From G963677915 sp963677915 (GTDB lineage Bacteria; Bacillota; Clostridia; Lachnospirales; Vallitaleaceae), in contig CAXXGE010000041.1 in assembly GCA_963677915.2 (NCBI GenBank), forward strand, positions 62,001-126,000: a stretch of 64,000 nt of DNA, in the 5' to 3' direction. This document shows, piece after piece, positions 7,993 through 17,676 of this stretch (position 1 is the stretch's first letter; every line of letters starts with the position of its first letter). The notes under the pieces were generated by a model. It was not told the origin of the DNA. It saw nothing but the letters and a program-made list of their open reading frames with translations, and did no database searches. The translations under genes and the position numbers were made by a program.

Positions 7993-9129
7993 TCACCTCT
8001 GAGTCTGGATTCCCATGAACTCTTCAATCAAGTCCATTTCCCTGGCAATATCGTCCAGGTTGTAGCGCTGGTCACATACCAGGGAAAGCTCTTTGTCATA
8101 GATATTGCTGTCACCGCTTGGGCAAAAAACGATGTCTGACGCTCCCCAATGTGTCGGCAGGAATACGGCATGGTCGGCCATGAACTGCTGCAGCCCATTC
8201 CTTGTCTCTCTATCGACGATGACAGGTACATTGAGCGGTACATCTTCCTGTTTCAAAGGAAACATCGGTTTCAAATCCGGGATACCGCTGATTCTTTCAT
8301 GTATATATTTTGCATTCACCTGACGTTGGTCTCGGCAGAAAGCCTTGTCCTGTTCATTCATCATCAACAGAGATATTGTATCGACGTCAAGGTTACGGTA
8401 GTGGAGATCCAGAATCTGATGGAACGCCTTTATTTTAGGATTAAACGCGCCTTTGTCGATGTCCTTGCCTTGTATATAGTCATTCTTCAGAGCAAGGCTT
8501 TCATACATCGATTCAATTCGCCCACTTTCAACCTTTCCCAAAGGATAAGGTTTGAATTCGCCATTCTTTTTCATTGCTAGGGCACCCGAAATGACACTTG
8601 TCCATTTGTGCAGGCTCGCTATAAGGTAGTCATATGGAAAATCCAGGCAATCATCCCTCATGATTCCATGGGTCGTATCATGAATAATGATGCCTCCACG
8701 GTTTCTGAATGCTTCGAGTGTCTCCTTATCATATCCGTAGCCATAACCAAAATAGTTGGTCGTAATAAGCACATTCTGTCCTACTAGATTTCCGATTTCC
8801 AGCTTCATGCCTTCAGCATAATTCACAGGATAGAATTCAACAGCAATTCCTCTGTCAACAAAGGGGAGGACCATGGAGTAAGGGCAGTATGAAGGTATGT
8901 AGACCTTATCGAATGGCAGGCGCGCCTTGATATCCACAACAACCATGTCGATGGCCGTTCTTCCCGAAAACAGCATATGGAAATCCTCGGATTCAGGCAA
9001 AGACAGTTTCTTTCTGCAGTCGCCTTTCATCTTAACGATATCAGCTTCATCAAGTTCAAGAGAACGTTCCTTGAGCCTGCTGTAGGTCTTCATATCAAGC
9101 CAGAATTCTGAACCTATTTCTCTCATCAT
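7993..9129 (-). CDS. PLP-fold aminotransferase-like protein (paralogue 2)
   Basis: A 378-residue paralogue of the protein at 3947-5074. It has the same FSGRTAIDMV region, an Asp in HDTTHG, the Lys in SLHKWTSV and the C-terminal HWG and CDQRY motifs. The start at 9127-9129 is chosen because AGGGAGAGGA lies just upstream and because it aligns with the first residue of the paralogue; an in-frame ATG at 9168 would add 13 residues that contain the ribosome binding site. Two diverged copies kept in one operon suggest two related substrates or a heteromer. Confidence 0.75.
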   Translation of the reverse strand: MMREIGSEFWLDMKTYSRLKERSLELDEADIVKMKGDCRKKLSLPESEDFHMLFSGRTAIDMVVVDIKARLPFDKVYIPSYCPYSMVLPFVDRGIAVEFYPVNYAEGMKLEIGNLVGQNVLITTNYFGYGYGYDKETLEAFRNRGGIIIHDTTHGIMRDDCLDFPYDYLIASLHKWTSVISGALAMKKNGEFKPYPLGKVESGRIESMYESLALKNDYIQGKDIDKGAFNPKIKAFHQILDLHYRNLDVDTISLLMMNEQDKAFCRDQRQVNAKYIHERISGIPDLKPMFPLKQEDVPLNVPVIVDRETRNGLQQFMADHAVFLPTHWGASDIVFCPSGDSNIYDKELSLVCDQRYNLDDIAREMDLIEEFMGIQTQR

Positions 9130-9202
9130 GCTATTTCCTCTCCCTAAGTTGTCCAAATTCATCTCCATAAATATTCTTATCTTATATTTTACACTATTTT
9201 CG

Positions 9203-10642
9203 TCAGGCGTTGCTCCTTTTTATAAATCTATCAAGATAAACCAGCATCTCTTTATCAAATATATAAAAATTAAGGATGCTCAATCCTATGTAGATAGCCA
9301 TGCCTACCAGTATTTGGATAATCAATCCCCCTACCGATCCCCCTACAAGGAATTTTATTGTCTTTATTCCGATAACCATAATCATACCGATAGGGATAAA
9401 AATGGCATTGTCCTTGATGTACTGTATTACATCCAGTTCTTTTCTGACCAATAAAGTCTGGTAGACCATGACGATTAGTTCAGCAAGTATTGTAGCAACT
9501 GCTGCGCCCACTGCTCCGTATCTGGGTATCAGAGCCAGATTGAAGGCAATGTTGACAACAGCTCCAAGTATGACAGAAACAATATAGACTTTATCTCGTT
9601 GAGCCGGAATGATATAGTGGGTTCTTATCACATTTGCCCACGCTATAAAAATACCCGTTGGTACCAAAAGTTTCAAAATGGTTGAGGTGGTCATAAATTC
9701 ACTGCCTAAATATAGAAGAATAAAATCATGCGATAAGGCATATAAGCCGAAACTTGATGCAATAGCCAAAAACATAGTGAACCTCATTGAATTTCGGATT
9801 AGATACACATATTTCTCTTTATTATTTCCAGCCAGCAGATTCGACATTCTCGGCAGCATCACTGTGCCTAATACAGTAACCAGGCTGATCTGTATCGCAT
9901 TGATCTTCTCAGCGTTTTCATAGTATCCTAGCTGAATAACACTGCTGATTGCACCTATCATTACCTTGTCCATGATTTTATACAAGCTGATTGATACAAC
10001 AGGTATGAATAAAGCCAGATTTGGTTTAATATGGCTGGCAATGCCCCTGAATGAAGGTTTGACCCAATTGATTCTGCTTTTCAGATAGGGCCATATCGAT
10101 AATTGGCTCACCAGCATACTAGCTGCAAGGATCAAGGTGTAAATCATTAGATCCCCAGCATTTTTTACAAATGAAAATATGAATACCAAACTCAAAATCT
10201 TGACTGCAGAGTTCCTGATAACAGTCAACTTGAATTCCTCCAGGCCGAAAAAAAGCCAGGTGATATCAAACACCGCTGAAAATACAAATAGCATTTGAAT
10301 AAAAAACACCTTGATATACAAGGAATCGGTCAGTAGTATATATGAAAGATATGCTGTTACAGCAATAAGGGACGTGACAATCTGAAGAAAATATATTTCC
10401 CAGAAAGTCTTGCTCAACAGATCCTTGTCATCCCTGACTTTTGCTATTGAACGATTACCATAGTTTTGCAGGCCCAGCATCGCAAAAATGACGAAATAAT
10501 TAGCGACCGCATGAGTGAATGAATATATTCCCACACCTTCCACACCAATAACACGCGCAATATAGGGCATGGTAACAAAAGGAATAATCAGAATCAATAG
10601 CTTATATGCTATTTGATAGGAAAAGCTCTTAAGTATCGTCAT
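9203..10642 (-). CDS. Wzx-type polysaccharide flippase
   Basis: A 479-residue polytopic protein of the MOP/PST superfamily with about 12-14 hydrophobic helices, the family opening (FSYQIAYKLLILIIPFVTMPYIARVIG) in the first 35 residues and a polar loop near GNNKEKY. It should move undecaprenyl-linked repeat units across the membrane. It lies 6 bases after the polymerase gene, as expected in a Wzx/Wzy locus. The length is normal for the family. Confidence 0.9.
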   Translation of the reverse strand: MTILKSFSYQIAYKLLILIIPFVTMPYIARVIGVEGVGIYSFTHAVANYFVIFAMLGLQNYGNRSIAKVRDDKDLLSKTFWEIYFLQIVTSLIAVTAYLSYILLTDSLYIKVFFIQMLFVFSAVFDITWLFFGLEEFKLTVIRNSAVKILSLVFIFSFVKNAGDLMIYTLILAASMLVSQLSIWPYLKSRINWVKPSFRGIASHIKPNLALFIPVVSISLYKIMDKVMIGAISSVIQLGYYENAEKINAIQISLVTVLGTVMLPRMSNLLAGNNKEKYVYLIRNSMRFTMFLAIASSFGLYALSHDFILLYLGSEFMTTSTILKLLVPTGIFIAWANVIRTHYIIPAQRDKVYIVSVILGAVVNIAFNLALIPRYGAVGAAVATILAELIVMVYQTLLVRKELDVIQYIKDNAIFIPIGMIMVIGIKTIKFLVGGSVGGLIIQILVGMAIYIGLSILNFYIFDKEMLVYLDRFIKRSNA

Positions 10643-10648
10643 GGTTTT

Positions 10649-11698
10649 TCACTGCTCCCAGAAGAAACTGTATTCCATCATTTGCGCTTCACCGCCCCCC
10701 AGAAAAAACCAGAACAGCCGGAATAGCAGGGTATAAACCAATATATTTGCGAAGATCTTGAACCTTCCCAATTTCAGGTCCTGTAAAACATTAGGAAACA
10801 GGACAACCAAAACAATAGTGAAATAGTTCGTTATTCTTAGCATATTGGTAAAAGCTGTCGTACCGATCATCAGCATCGATCCGATGAAAAAGCTCATATA
10901 GTACATATTGTATCCTTCATCCAACTGATCCACTTTATTCCGGAACATATAGAGCATAATGAATATGGCAACATTCAAGACGAAAAAATCCAAGGCACTC
11001 GACAATACAACACGATAATCCCGGTAAAACAATGATAGCGCAAAGCTGGCAATCTGCGAGCGCCAAACATAGATCATGATGGCACAGCCAAACCCCAAAA
11101 AAATGTATTTATAATTGAACTTTCTATTGAACAGCCAATATGCCGGCAGGAAAATCAATGCCGATTTATGGAATGAGAATGCTAGAAGTACAATCAAGAG
11201 AAACTTTATCAGTTTTCTTTCCTCGATATATTTGTAGCTTAGCAGAATAATTCCATACGCTGCCGACTGCCGCAAAGTTATAAACGTGTAGTAGTAGAAA
11301 TTGAATGACATATACACAATCAGGCTCAACATCTTGTTTTTCGATCGCTTGTATATGAAGTATGCAACAGGGCATATGGTCATCAAGGCCATGACAACAA
11401 TCAAAACCTGAAAGTTGCCAAACAGCTTATAAATTGCCCAATTCAGGAATTTATATCCGAATTCAATCTTCAAATCCCAATAATAGTATCCCATAGAAGC
11501 GCTCAGAAACGTGTTGTAGTAATTGACCATATCGTTGCCAACGGTTCTGGATCTCAGCGCTATGAGTAATATCATCTGTATAATGCATACAATATATACT
11601 GCACGGACAATCTCTTTCTTCACTTTGAATTTAATGAAGAAATTATATATTATCGCATATATATAGATTGAAATGTAATTCAAAACATAAATAAGCAT
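10649..11698 (-). CDS. EpsG/Wzy-like polysaccharide polymerase
   Basis: A 349-residue polytopic membrane protein with an EpsG-family signature near residue 50 (ALRSRTVGNDMVNYY), about ten hydrophobic segments, and the conserved mid-protein FHKSALIFLPAYW motif. EpsG/Wzy proteins join repeat units into the polymer outside the membrane. It lies beside the flippase and three glycosyltransferases. Confidence 0.8.
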   Translation of the reverse strand: MLIYVLNYISIYIYAIIYNFFIKFKVKKEIVRAVYIVCIIQMILLIALRSRTVGNDMVNYYNTFLSASMGYYYWDLKIEFGYKFLNWAIYKLFGNFQVLIVVMALMTICPVAYFIYKRSKNKMLSLIVYMSFNFYYYTFITLRQSAAYGIILLSYKYIEERKLIKFLLIVLLAFSFHKSALIFLPAYWLFNRKFNYKYIFLGFGCAIMIYVWRSQIASFALSLFYRDYRVVLSSALDFFVLNVAIFIMLYMFRNKVDQLDEGYNMYYMSFFIGSMLMIGTTAFTNMLRITNYFTIVLVVLFPNVLQDLKLGRFKIFANILVYTLLFRLFWFFLGGGEAQMMEYSFFWEQ

Positions 11699-11716
11699 AC
11701 AATCACTCTCTCATGT

Positions 11717-12832
11717 CTATTCAGCTTGCAAATACACCTTTTCCAAGAATTTTGCCGCTTCCACTATGTCAAATCCCGCATCCCTTGCCTCCTGGAAATG
11801 GTTCCTCCTGTCTTGTGGTTCCAGATCCATTTCCAAAATATATTTTGCCCAGAAATCCTCGCCTTGATCGAGCGGCAAGTATTCTATCAATTCAGTGATC
11901 TTCGTCTCTCTTGGGACCATATCAGAAGCTAAAGTTGGCAGCCCCGATACTTGAGATTCAATAGCTACATTTCCAAATCCCTCATACCTGGAAGGCAGTA
12001 CCAAGAGATCCATTGCCTGCATCAGATTCGGTACATCATTTCTTACACCTGTAAAAATAACCTTGTCTCTAATTTGATTGTTATCAGTTACGATTTTTCT
12101 ATGACTATCAACTTCATCATCGCCGCCCACCAACAACAAAACGTAATCTCTGTCTGAATCAACAATTTTTTCGAATACCTTAATCATAAAATCATGGTTT
12201 TTTTGATAGTGGAAACGTCCCACCATTCCAATAACAATTTCCGTGTTTTTAATAGCTAGCTCATTACGGTAGTTATCTCTAATAATCGGTAATAACTCAT
12301 ACTTATCAAGATTCAAAGCATTCTTCAATATGACAACTTTGTTTCTATTAAAATTCTTCTTTCCGAACATATCAATTGCTGCAGCCTCAGAACAGGCCAT
12401 ATAGTCAGTTGCCAAACTCATCGTGATTTTCCTCAATACGTTTATAACCATCTTTCTAAGCAGACTATAATTATTTTCCATATTAGCTTGATGGTTATGG
12501 ATTATTCTAGTTGGGATGCCACAAGTAGACCCCGCCAGCATATGTGTCACTCCTTTATAGTTCATTCTGGAATGCACAATATCATATTTGCCGCATTTTA
12601 TGATCTGTCTTATTTCGCGGAAGTTTTTCACTATAGAAATTGATTTAGGCGTAACTCTGAATATATTGCAGCCAAGCTTTCTGTACTCTTCCTCTAGAAT
12701 ACCCTCTTTTTCACCGTGAACGATAATATCCATTTGTATTTTTTCAAAATCAAAATTCCTGAGATAATTAAGCAATATAGTTTCTACCCCGCCGCCATCT
12801 AAACAGGATAAAATAGTTAAGACTTTAACCAT
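11717..12832 (-). CDS. GT4-family glycosyltransferase
   Basis: A 371-residue GT-B protein. The N-terminal domain opens with LDGGGVETILLNYLRNF, typical of EpsF/CapM-like GT4 enzymes. The C-terminal donor domain has GMVGRFHYQKNHDF, a GGDDE turn and the E-x7-E region in RYEGFGNVAIESQ. It should add one sugar of the repeat unit on the cytoplasmic face. It is 3 bases from the DUF1919 gene. Confidence 0.85.
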   Translation of the reverse strand: MVKVLTILSCLDGGGVETILLNYLRNFDFEKIQMDIIVHGEKEGILEEEYRKLGCNIFRVTPKSISIVKNFREIRQIIKCGKYDIVHSRMNYKGVTHMLAGSTCGIPTRIIHNHQANMENNYSLLRKMVINVLRKITMSLATDYMACSEAAAIDMFGKKNFNRNKVVILKNALNLDKYELLPIIRDNYRNELAIKNTEIVIGMVGRFHYQKNHDFMIKVFEKIVDSDRDYVLLLVGGDDEVDSHRKIVTDNNQIRDKVIFTGVRNDVPNLMQAMDLLVLPSRYEGFGNVAIESQVSGLPTLASDMVPRETKITELIEYLPLDQGEDFWAKYILEMDLEPQDRRNHFQEARDAGFDIVEAAKFLEKVYLQAE

Positions 12833-12835
12833 AAA

Positions 12836-13513
12836 TTATTCCTCTCTATTGATTAGTGAAAAGACATCTATACGCTTATTCCAAATATATGTATCGTTTA
12901 ATAATTCCGGGGCATTGCTGAATTCCGGATAGTAAATAGCCTCGGGAAATTCATCGCTATATCGAGATAAAAACAAGACTTTTTTTACACCCCTCAGTTT
13001 ACTGAATTTTACAATGTCTTCGTGCGAAGCGCCATTCTGATTGGAGAATTTAACAATCAAGTTGTCATAATTCACTCGTTTGACGCGTCTATTCCATTTC
13101 TCCATAGCATCCTTTTCATCCGGATAGTGCAAAAAAACAATTTCCACGTCTCCAAGCAATCCTATTGGGACGCTAGTGTGTCCTCTTTCTTCAAGAATAT
13201 CCTTGTGTTTTGATTTTTCATAACTAATAAACACTATTTTTTTGCTTAAATAGTCTTTTAAATTTGATACAAATCTAATGTAATCGTCCGCAAATATATA
13301 CACTCCAATTGTAGGACTGGCTTTAATCAAACCGAAATATTCATAGCATTCTCCACCCCAGCAATTATTTGATATTATTGTAAAATCAAGATTGTTTAGT
13401 TTTCTCTGTCTATATCTGGCAGTTATCGCATTATTACATAGTTTTGATCTTTGATATCCATGTGTTGCTTTTTCTAAAACTGATGGTGATACTTTACCAT
13501 TTTTATATTTCAT
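12836..13513 (-). CDS. DUF1919 family exopolysaccharide protein
   Basis: About 225 residues with the hallmark of DUF1919: TIISNNCWGGECYEYFG near the N-terminus, PTIGVYIFADDYIRF, and HYP followed by W-x-RR and NQNG. Family members are found in polysaccharide loci and are thought to be transferases, but their reaction is not established. The ATG at 13511-13513 has AAAGGAAT upstream at acceptable spacing; an upstream TTG (13537) would place that site inside the coding sequence. Confidence 0.7.
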   Translation of the reverse strand: MKYKNGKVSPSVLEKATHGYQRSKLCNNAITARYRQRKLNNLDFTIISNNCWGGECYEYFGLIKASPTIGVYIFADDYIRFVSNLKDYLSKKIVFISYEKSKHKDILEERGHTSVPIGLLGDVEIVFLHYPDEKDAMEKWNRRVKRVNYDNLIVKFSNQNGASHEDIVKFSKLRGVKKVLFLSRYSDEFPEAIYYPEFSNAPELLNDTYIWNKRIDVFSLINREE

Positions 13514-13553
13514 TCGGATATCATTCCTTTCTACCAAAACCGCATCTTATTAT

Positions 13554-14651
13554 TTACAGTCCTCTAAAGATATTTTCTATCTCTTGCATGTAATTTTCTA
13601 CCACAATGCGTCTGTCAAAATATTTTTCCACCTTGGTTCTGCCTGCCAAGCCCATTTTTATCTTTTCATCATGATTCAAATTCAGAAACAACCTTACTTT
13701 TTCAATGAGATCCCGGCTGTTTTGCTGTTCGACCACATACCCATTGATGCCATCATCCACAATTTCTCTGCAGCCGCTCCTGTTGGTTGTAATGATTGGC
13801 CTTCCACACGCCGCGCTTTCCAATAGAACATTCGACATGCCTTCCGGATAATACGTAGGATGTATTGTGCAATGTGATATTTTCTGGAATCCTCTTATGT
13901 CTTTTTGCATGCCATGGTATTGGATGATCCCTTTCTCCTGCATTTCCGCCAACTTGTCTTCATAGGCTTCCTCACAGGATCCAAGCACATGAAACCGTGT
14001 ATTTGGGTATTCGCTTCTTATTTGTTCAGCTGCTTCAAGATATTGGTCTATCCCTTTTTGCTGCATGACCCTCGATATAAACAAGAAGTTGACGGTTTCA
14101 TCTTCAGGATATTCAAGCTTCCGAAAATAGTCCAGGTTTACACCGGAGCCTGGGATGATTGTCTGTTTTCCTTTGACAATCCCTTTGCCGTTCATGAAAT
14201 CGGCATTCTCGTTGTTTTGAAAGAAGATACAATAAGCATCTTTAAAGGCGAATCTGTATAGAACAACCGCAACGTTCTGCAAAAGGCCTCCACCTTCTAC
14301 CGCAGTACCTAAGCCCGTTACATTTGGCATATAGGGTATTTTGGCGAATCTACATATGATACCGCCATAAATGTTGGGCTTGATTGTATAGGAGAGTACA
14401 ACATCAGGTTTAATCCGGCCGATAATCTTCTTGTATAAAAATGTCAGTTTGAGATCGGTAATCGGATTGGTTCCTCTTCTGTCCACCTTCGTATCTACGA
14501 ACTTGCAACCTAGATCAACCAGTTCCTTGATATATTCTCCGTCAGGCAGAGATATGAAGACTTCATTTTCTTTCAGCAGTTCGACAACCAGTTCTCTTCT
14601 GAATTTATATAGACCGGCATCGCTATTCGCTAATATTAATATTCTCCCCAT
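13554..14651 (-). CDS. PglA-like GT4 glycosyltransferase
   Basis: A 365-residue GT-B enzyme. GLGTAVEGGG near residue 115, FISRVMQQKGIDQYLEA, HPTYYPEGMSNVLLESAACG and TTNRSGCREIVDDG match the group that includes Campylobacter PglA and other enzymes adding the second sugar to an undecaprenyl-diphospho-amino sugar. Together with the PglE-like aminotransferase and the PglC-like transferases nearby this fits a bacillosamine-like first sugar (inference). GAGG lies upstream of the ATG. Confidence 0.85.
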   Translation of the reverse strand: MGRILILANSDAGLYKFRRELVVELLKENEVFISLPDGEYIKELVDLGCKFVDTKVDRRGTNPITDLKLTFLYKKIIGRIKPDVVLSYTIKPNIYGGIICRFAKIPYMPNVTGLGTAVEGGGLLQNVAVVLYRFAFKDAYCIFFQNNENADFMNGKGIVKGKQTIIPGSGVNLDYFRKLEYPEDETVNFLFISRVMQQKGIDQYLEAAEQIRSEYPNTRFHVLGSCEEAYEDKLAEMQEKGIIQYHGMQKDIRGFQKISHCTIHPTYYPEGMSNVLLESAACGRPIITTNRSGCREIVDDGINGYVVEQQNSRDLIEKVRLFLNLNHDEKIKMGLAGRTKVEKYFDRRIVVENYMQEIENIFRGL

Positions 14652-14668
14652 ATGTCAAACCTCCGCAG

Positions 14669-15862
14669 TTAATTGCTGGATTCGTACAACTTTCTCATAA
14701 ATTTTTGTCGGCGTTCTCCAATAAGGTCCTTCTCGTATTTTTTCGACTCGTTGTAATTTCTTTCCGATGCCTGCATCAAAGTATCCTTAGTGAATCTTTG
14801 CAGGATGGCACATATTTCGCTGATGTTTCTTCTGGTATTGCTGAAGATATACTGTTTCTCCAAAAGTTCAGGTATACCTCCTGTTTTCGCACCAAAAGCC
14901 GGCAAGCCCCGGCTCATCGCTTCAACAAGCGCCCTGGGCAGTCCTTCCTGTCTGCTTGGTTGAACATATAGATCAATGCTGTCGAGCCAGTCGAACACCT
15001 TGTCATGGGTTATGCGTCCTAGAAAGATGATCTGGTCTTCGACATTGTACTTTTTGGCTATCGTCTTTAGATATTGGGGGTTCCCTCCACCTGCAAGGTG
15101 ATATTCAAAATTGGTTATACCCTCTTTCTTCAATTTTCCCAACGCCTGTATTATGTATTGCTGTCCCTTGTATTTGACATCTACCGCTGCCAAAGTTCCA
15201 AGAATCAATTTGCTGCCTTTATCCATATTCCCAATTTTTCCAATTCTTTTTTCAATAATGCTGTCGTCGAACTGCTGCAATGCAACATCAGAACAACCCA
15301 CACTCTCCCCTTTTGTTGGATATCTTCTCTGGAGAAATTCGTTTGTTACGTATATCGCCAAAGGGGCATTTCTGACATTTCTTCTCATTCTCATGTAGGC
15401 TAAAGGTGCCAGCAGTTTTCCCTTGTAATTGTAATTCCATAATGCATCCCAGGGACATCCAACCACTTCTACCAAATATGGCTTATTATATTTTTTGCAA
15501 TACTTCATGGCAAGGAATCCCGCACCGCTCGATATTCTCGCAATAACGTAATCGCTGCTAAATACTGCCTTTCTTACAATATCATGCCTTTTGATTCTAT
15601 TGCTGATACTTAAGTAGGCCCCTAGTGACGATGTCAAATCTGGAATTTCAATGAATTTTATTATTTCTTTATCGAAAATATTGAAATTCTTTTGTGCAAG
15701 TTCATGGTTATAGATTTTCTTTTCTTTTCTTGATATTACAGTCAAATCATTTGAAATCGACAGGTATCTATCCCATACAGACTGATCATAGCTTCCGCCT
15801 GTATAATAGTTGCCAGCATCGTCCTCTTTCAGCTTTGTTTCATGCACAAATAGCAGCTTCAC
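14669..15862 (-). CDS. GT4-family glycosyltransferase
   Basis: A 397-residue GT-B enzyme that opens MKLLFVHETKLKED. The donor domain has LGTLAAVDVKYKGQQY, FLGRITHDKVFDWLDSIDLYVQPSRQEGLPRALVEAMSRG (split motif with the E-x7-E pair) and GAKTGGIPELL. It starts with GTG at 15860-15862 with GGGGAG 6 bases upstream. It should add a further sugar of the repeat unit. Confidence 0.85.
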   Translation of the reverse strand: MKLLFVHETKLKEDDAGNYYTGGSYDQSVWDRYLSISNDLTVISRKEKKIYNHELAQKNFNIFDKEIIKFIEIPDLTSSLGAYLSISNRIKRHDIVRKAVFSSDYVIARISSGAGFLAMKYCKKYNKPYLVEVVGCPWDALWNYNYKGKLLAPLAYMRMRRNVRNAPLAIYVTNEFLQRRYPTKGESVGCSDVALQQFDDSIIEKRIGKIGNMDKGSKLILGTLAAVDVKYKGQQYIIQALGKLKKEGITNFEYHLAGGGNPQYLKTIAKKYNVEDQIIFLGRITHDKVFDWLDSIDLYVQPSRQEGLPRALVEAMSRGLPAFGAKTGGIPELLEKQYIFSNTRRNISEICAILQRFTKDTLMQASERNYNESKKYEKDLIGERRQKFMRKLYESSN

Positions 15863-15877
15863 AGCTAAGCTCCCCTT

Positions 15878-16542
15878 TCATTCCATATTTTCCGGCTCCA
15901 CTATCTGTCCGTGGCTTCCATGGAAAGCCTCCATCGTCACCGATGACTCCGGACAGATCCCTTCTCTCGAGAACACCTTGATGCATGTCATAAAGATGAT
16001 CTTCCAATCGCCGATGAAACTCACATGGTCCACATACTCGACATCCATGTCGAACCGCTCTTCCCAGGTAAGGGAATTCCGTCCATTGACCTGGGCGTAA
16101 CCGGTAAGGCCCGGACGCACTTCAAGCCTTCGCTTCTGATGGTCGTCGTACAGGTCCAGATACCTGACGAGGAGCGGCCTGGGTCCTACAACACTCATGT
16201 CGCCCTTAAGGATTATGAACAGTTCAGGCAGTTCGTCCAGGAAGTCCCTCTCAGCATCATGCCAAACTTTTTCAGCCTGTCGCAATCCGGCAGCAGTTCG
16301 CCCTTCTCGTCCCTCTCTTCAGTCATCGTCCTGAACTTGTACATGGTGAAGATCTTCTCACCGTAAAGCCCAAGTCTCTGCTGCTTGAAAAAGACGGGAC
16401 TGCCCAGCTTGATTCTGACGAGAATGCCGATAACCAGCATCACAGGAAAGAGAACAACGATTGCCGCCAATGACAGTAGGATGTCCATCGGCCTTTTCAA
16501 ATACCTCCTGTATATTACACTGTTACCTTTATGCATGCGCAT
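15878..16542 (-). pseudogene. initiating sugar (phosphoglycosyl) transferase, frameshifted
   Basis: Two overlapping frames together give one bacterial sugar transferase of about 220 residues. The first half has the YLKRPMDI opening, a membrane segment and RLGLYGEKIFTMYKFRTM. The second has LDELPELFIILKGDMSVVGPRP and RPGLTGYAQVNGRN. The break is at about 16239-16242: one missing base in the codon for Leu in TSLDELPEL restores one frame. The homologue at 19937-20620 is intact in this region. This is either a real inactivating mutation, phase variation or an assembly error. The reaction would be transfer of a sugar-1-phosphate to undecaprenyl phosphate. Confidence 0.8.
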
Positions 16543-17655
16543 CTACCACAACCCCCTTATGATTTGACAAACCCTCTCAAGATCCTCGTCTGTCATCTTC
16601 GTGTCGGATGGCAGACACACGCCGTTTTCAAAAAGCCACCGGGAAACGTCTGCACCGATATAATCATACCCTGCAAAGTACGGCTGCATATGCATCGGTT
16701 TCCAGACAGGCCTTGATTCGATATTCTCAGCTTCCAAAGCCTTTATAATATCCAAGGGTCTGACACGTCCGTTCAACGTCAGGACACTCAGCCAGTAATT
16801 CGGTTCATCCCATTCATTGACCGGCATGGATTCAACGCCGGGAAGACAGCCCAACTCCCGCTTATAGTACTCGAATATATACTTTTTCTTCACAACCCGC
16901 TGTTCCAGCACCTTGAGTTGCCCTCTGCCGATGCCCGCCACCACATTGCTCATGCGGTAATTGTAACCAAGCTCCTTATGCTCGTAGTGCAGCGCTTGCT
17001 CTCTGGATTGTGTCGCCCAGAAACGCACCTTGGCAACCATCGGCTCCAGGTTCGACGCAAGCATGCCTCCACCGGACGTTGTGATGATTTTGTTGCCGTT
17101 GAAACTGAAGACGCCATAATCCCCAAACGTACCCGTCTGTCTCCCCTTATAGCGGCTTCCCAGCGATTCCGCTGCATCCTCAATCAAAGTCACATTGTAT
17201 TTATTGCACAGATTGACAATAGGGTCCAGGTCGCAAGACAATCCATATAGATGAACCGCAATGACCGCCTTCACATTCGGGTACTTCCGGAACGCCTCCT
17301 CAAGCGCTGACGGACTCATATTCCAGGTCTTGAAGTCACTGTCTATGAAAACCGGTGTCGCATTCTGGTAGATAATCGGATTCGCCGTTGCTGAGAAGGT
17401 CAAGGACTGGCAGAATACAATGTCATCCTGTTCCACACCTGCAGCCTTAAGCGCCAAATGCATGGCACTCGTACCCGATACAAGCGCTGCAGCCGCCTTG
17501 GAACCGACCAAAGCAGCGAACTCTTTTTCAAATTCGTTCACATTCTTGCCCAGGGGCGCAATCCAGTTGGTGTCGAACGCTTCCTGAACATATGCCATCT
17601 CAAAGCCTTCATCACTCATATGCGGTGAAGAAAGCCATATTTTATTCTTGTTCAT
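16543..17655 (-). CDS. DegT/DnrJ/EryC1/StrS (PglE-like) sugar aminotransferase
   Basis: A 370-residue PLP enzyme. It opens with WLSSPHMSDEGFEMAYVQEA, has SGTSAMHLAL for the cofactor phosphate, EDAAESLGS for the pyridine Asp, and SFNGNKIITTSGGG with the catalytic Lys. These match UDP-4-keto-6-deoxy-HexNAc aminotransferases such as PglE. The ATG at 17653-17655 has GGGAG at a normal distance; ATGs at 17662-17664 and 17659-17661 are too close to it. No matching 4,6-dehydratase is seen in the window. Confidence 0.85.
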   Translation of the reverse strand: MNKNKIWLSSPHMSDEGFEMAYVQEAFDTNWIAPLGKNVNEFEKEFAALVGSKAAAALVSGTSAMHLALKAAGVEQDDIVFCQSLTFSATANPIIYQNATPVFIDSDFKTWNMSPSALEEAFRKYPNVKAVIAVHLYGLSCDLDPIVNLCNKYNVTLIEDAAESLGSRYKGRQTGTFGDYGVFSFNGNKIITTSGGGMLASNLEPMVAKVRFWATQSREQALHYEHKELGYNYRMSNVVAGIGRGQLKVLEQRVVKKKYIFEYYKRELGCLPGVESMPVNEWDEPNYWLSVLTLNGRVRPLDIIKALEAENIESRPVWKPMHMQPYFAGYDYIGADVSRWLFENGVCLPSDTKMTDEDLERVCQIIRGLW

Positions 17656-17676
17656 TAGCATCATACTCCCGACAAA

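Noticed and set aside
16213..16542. A short separate gene for the N-terminal half of a sugar transferase
   Set aside because: The downstream frame continues the same domain exactly after one missing base; a broken single gene explains both.
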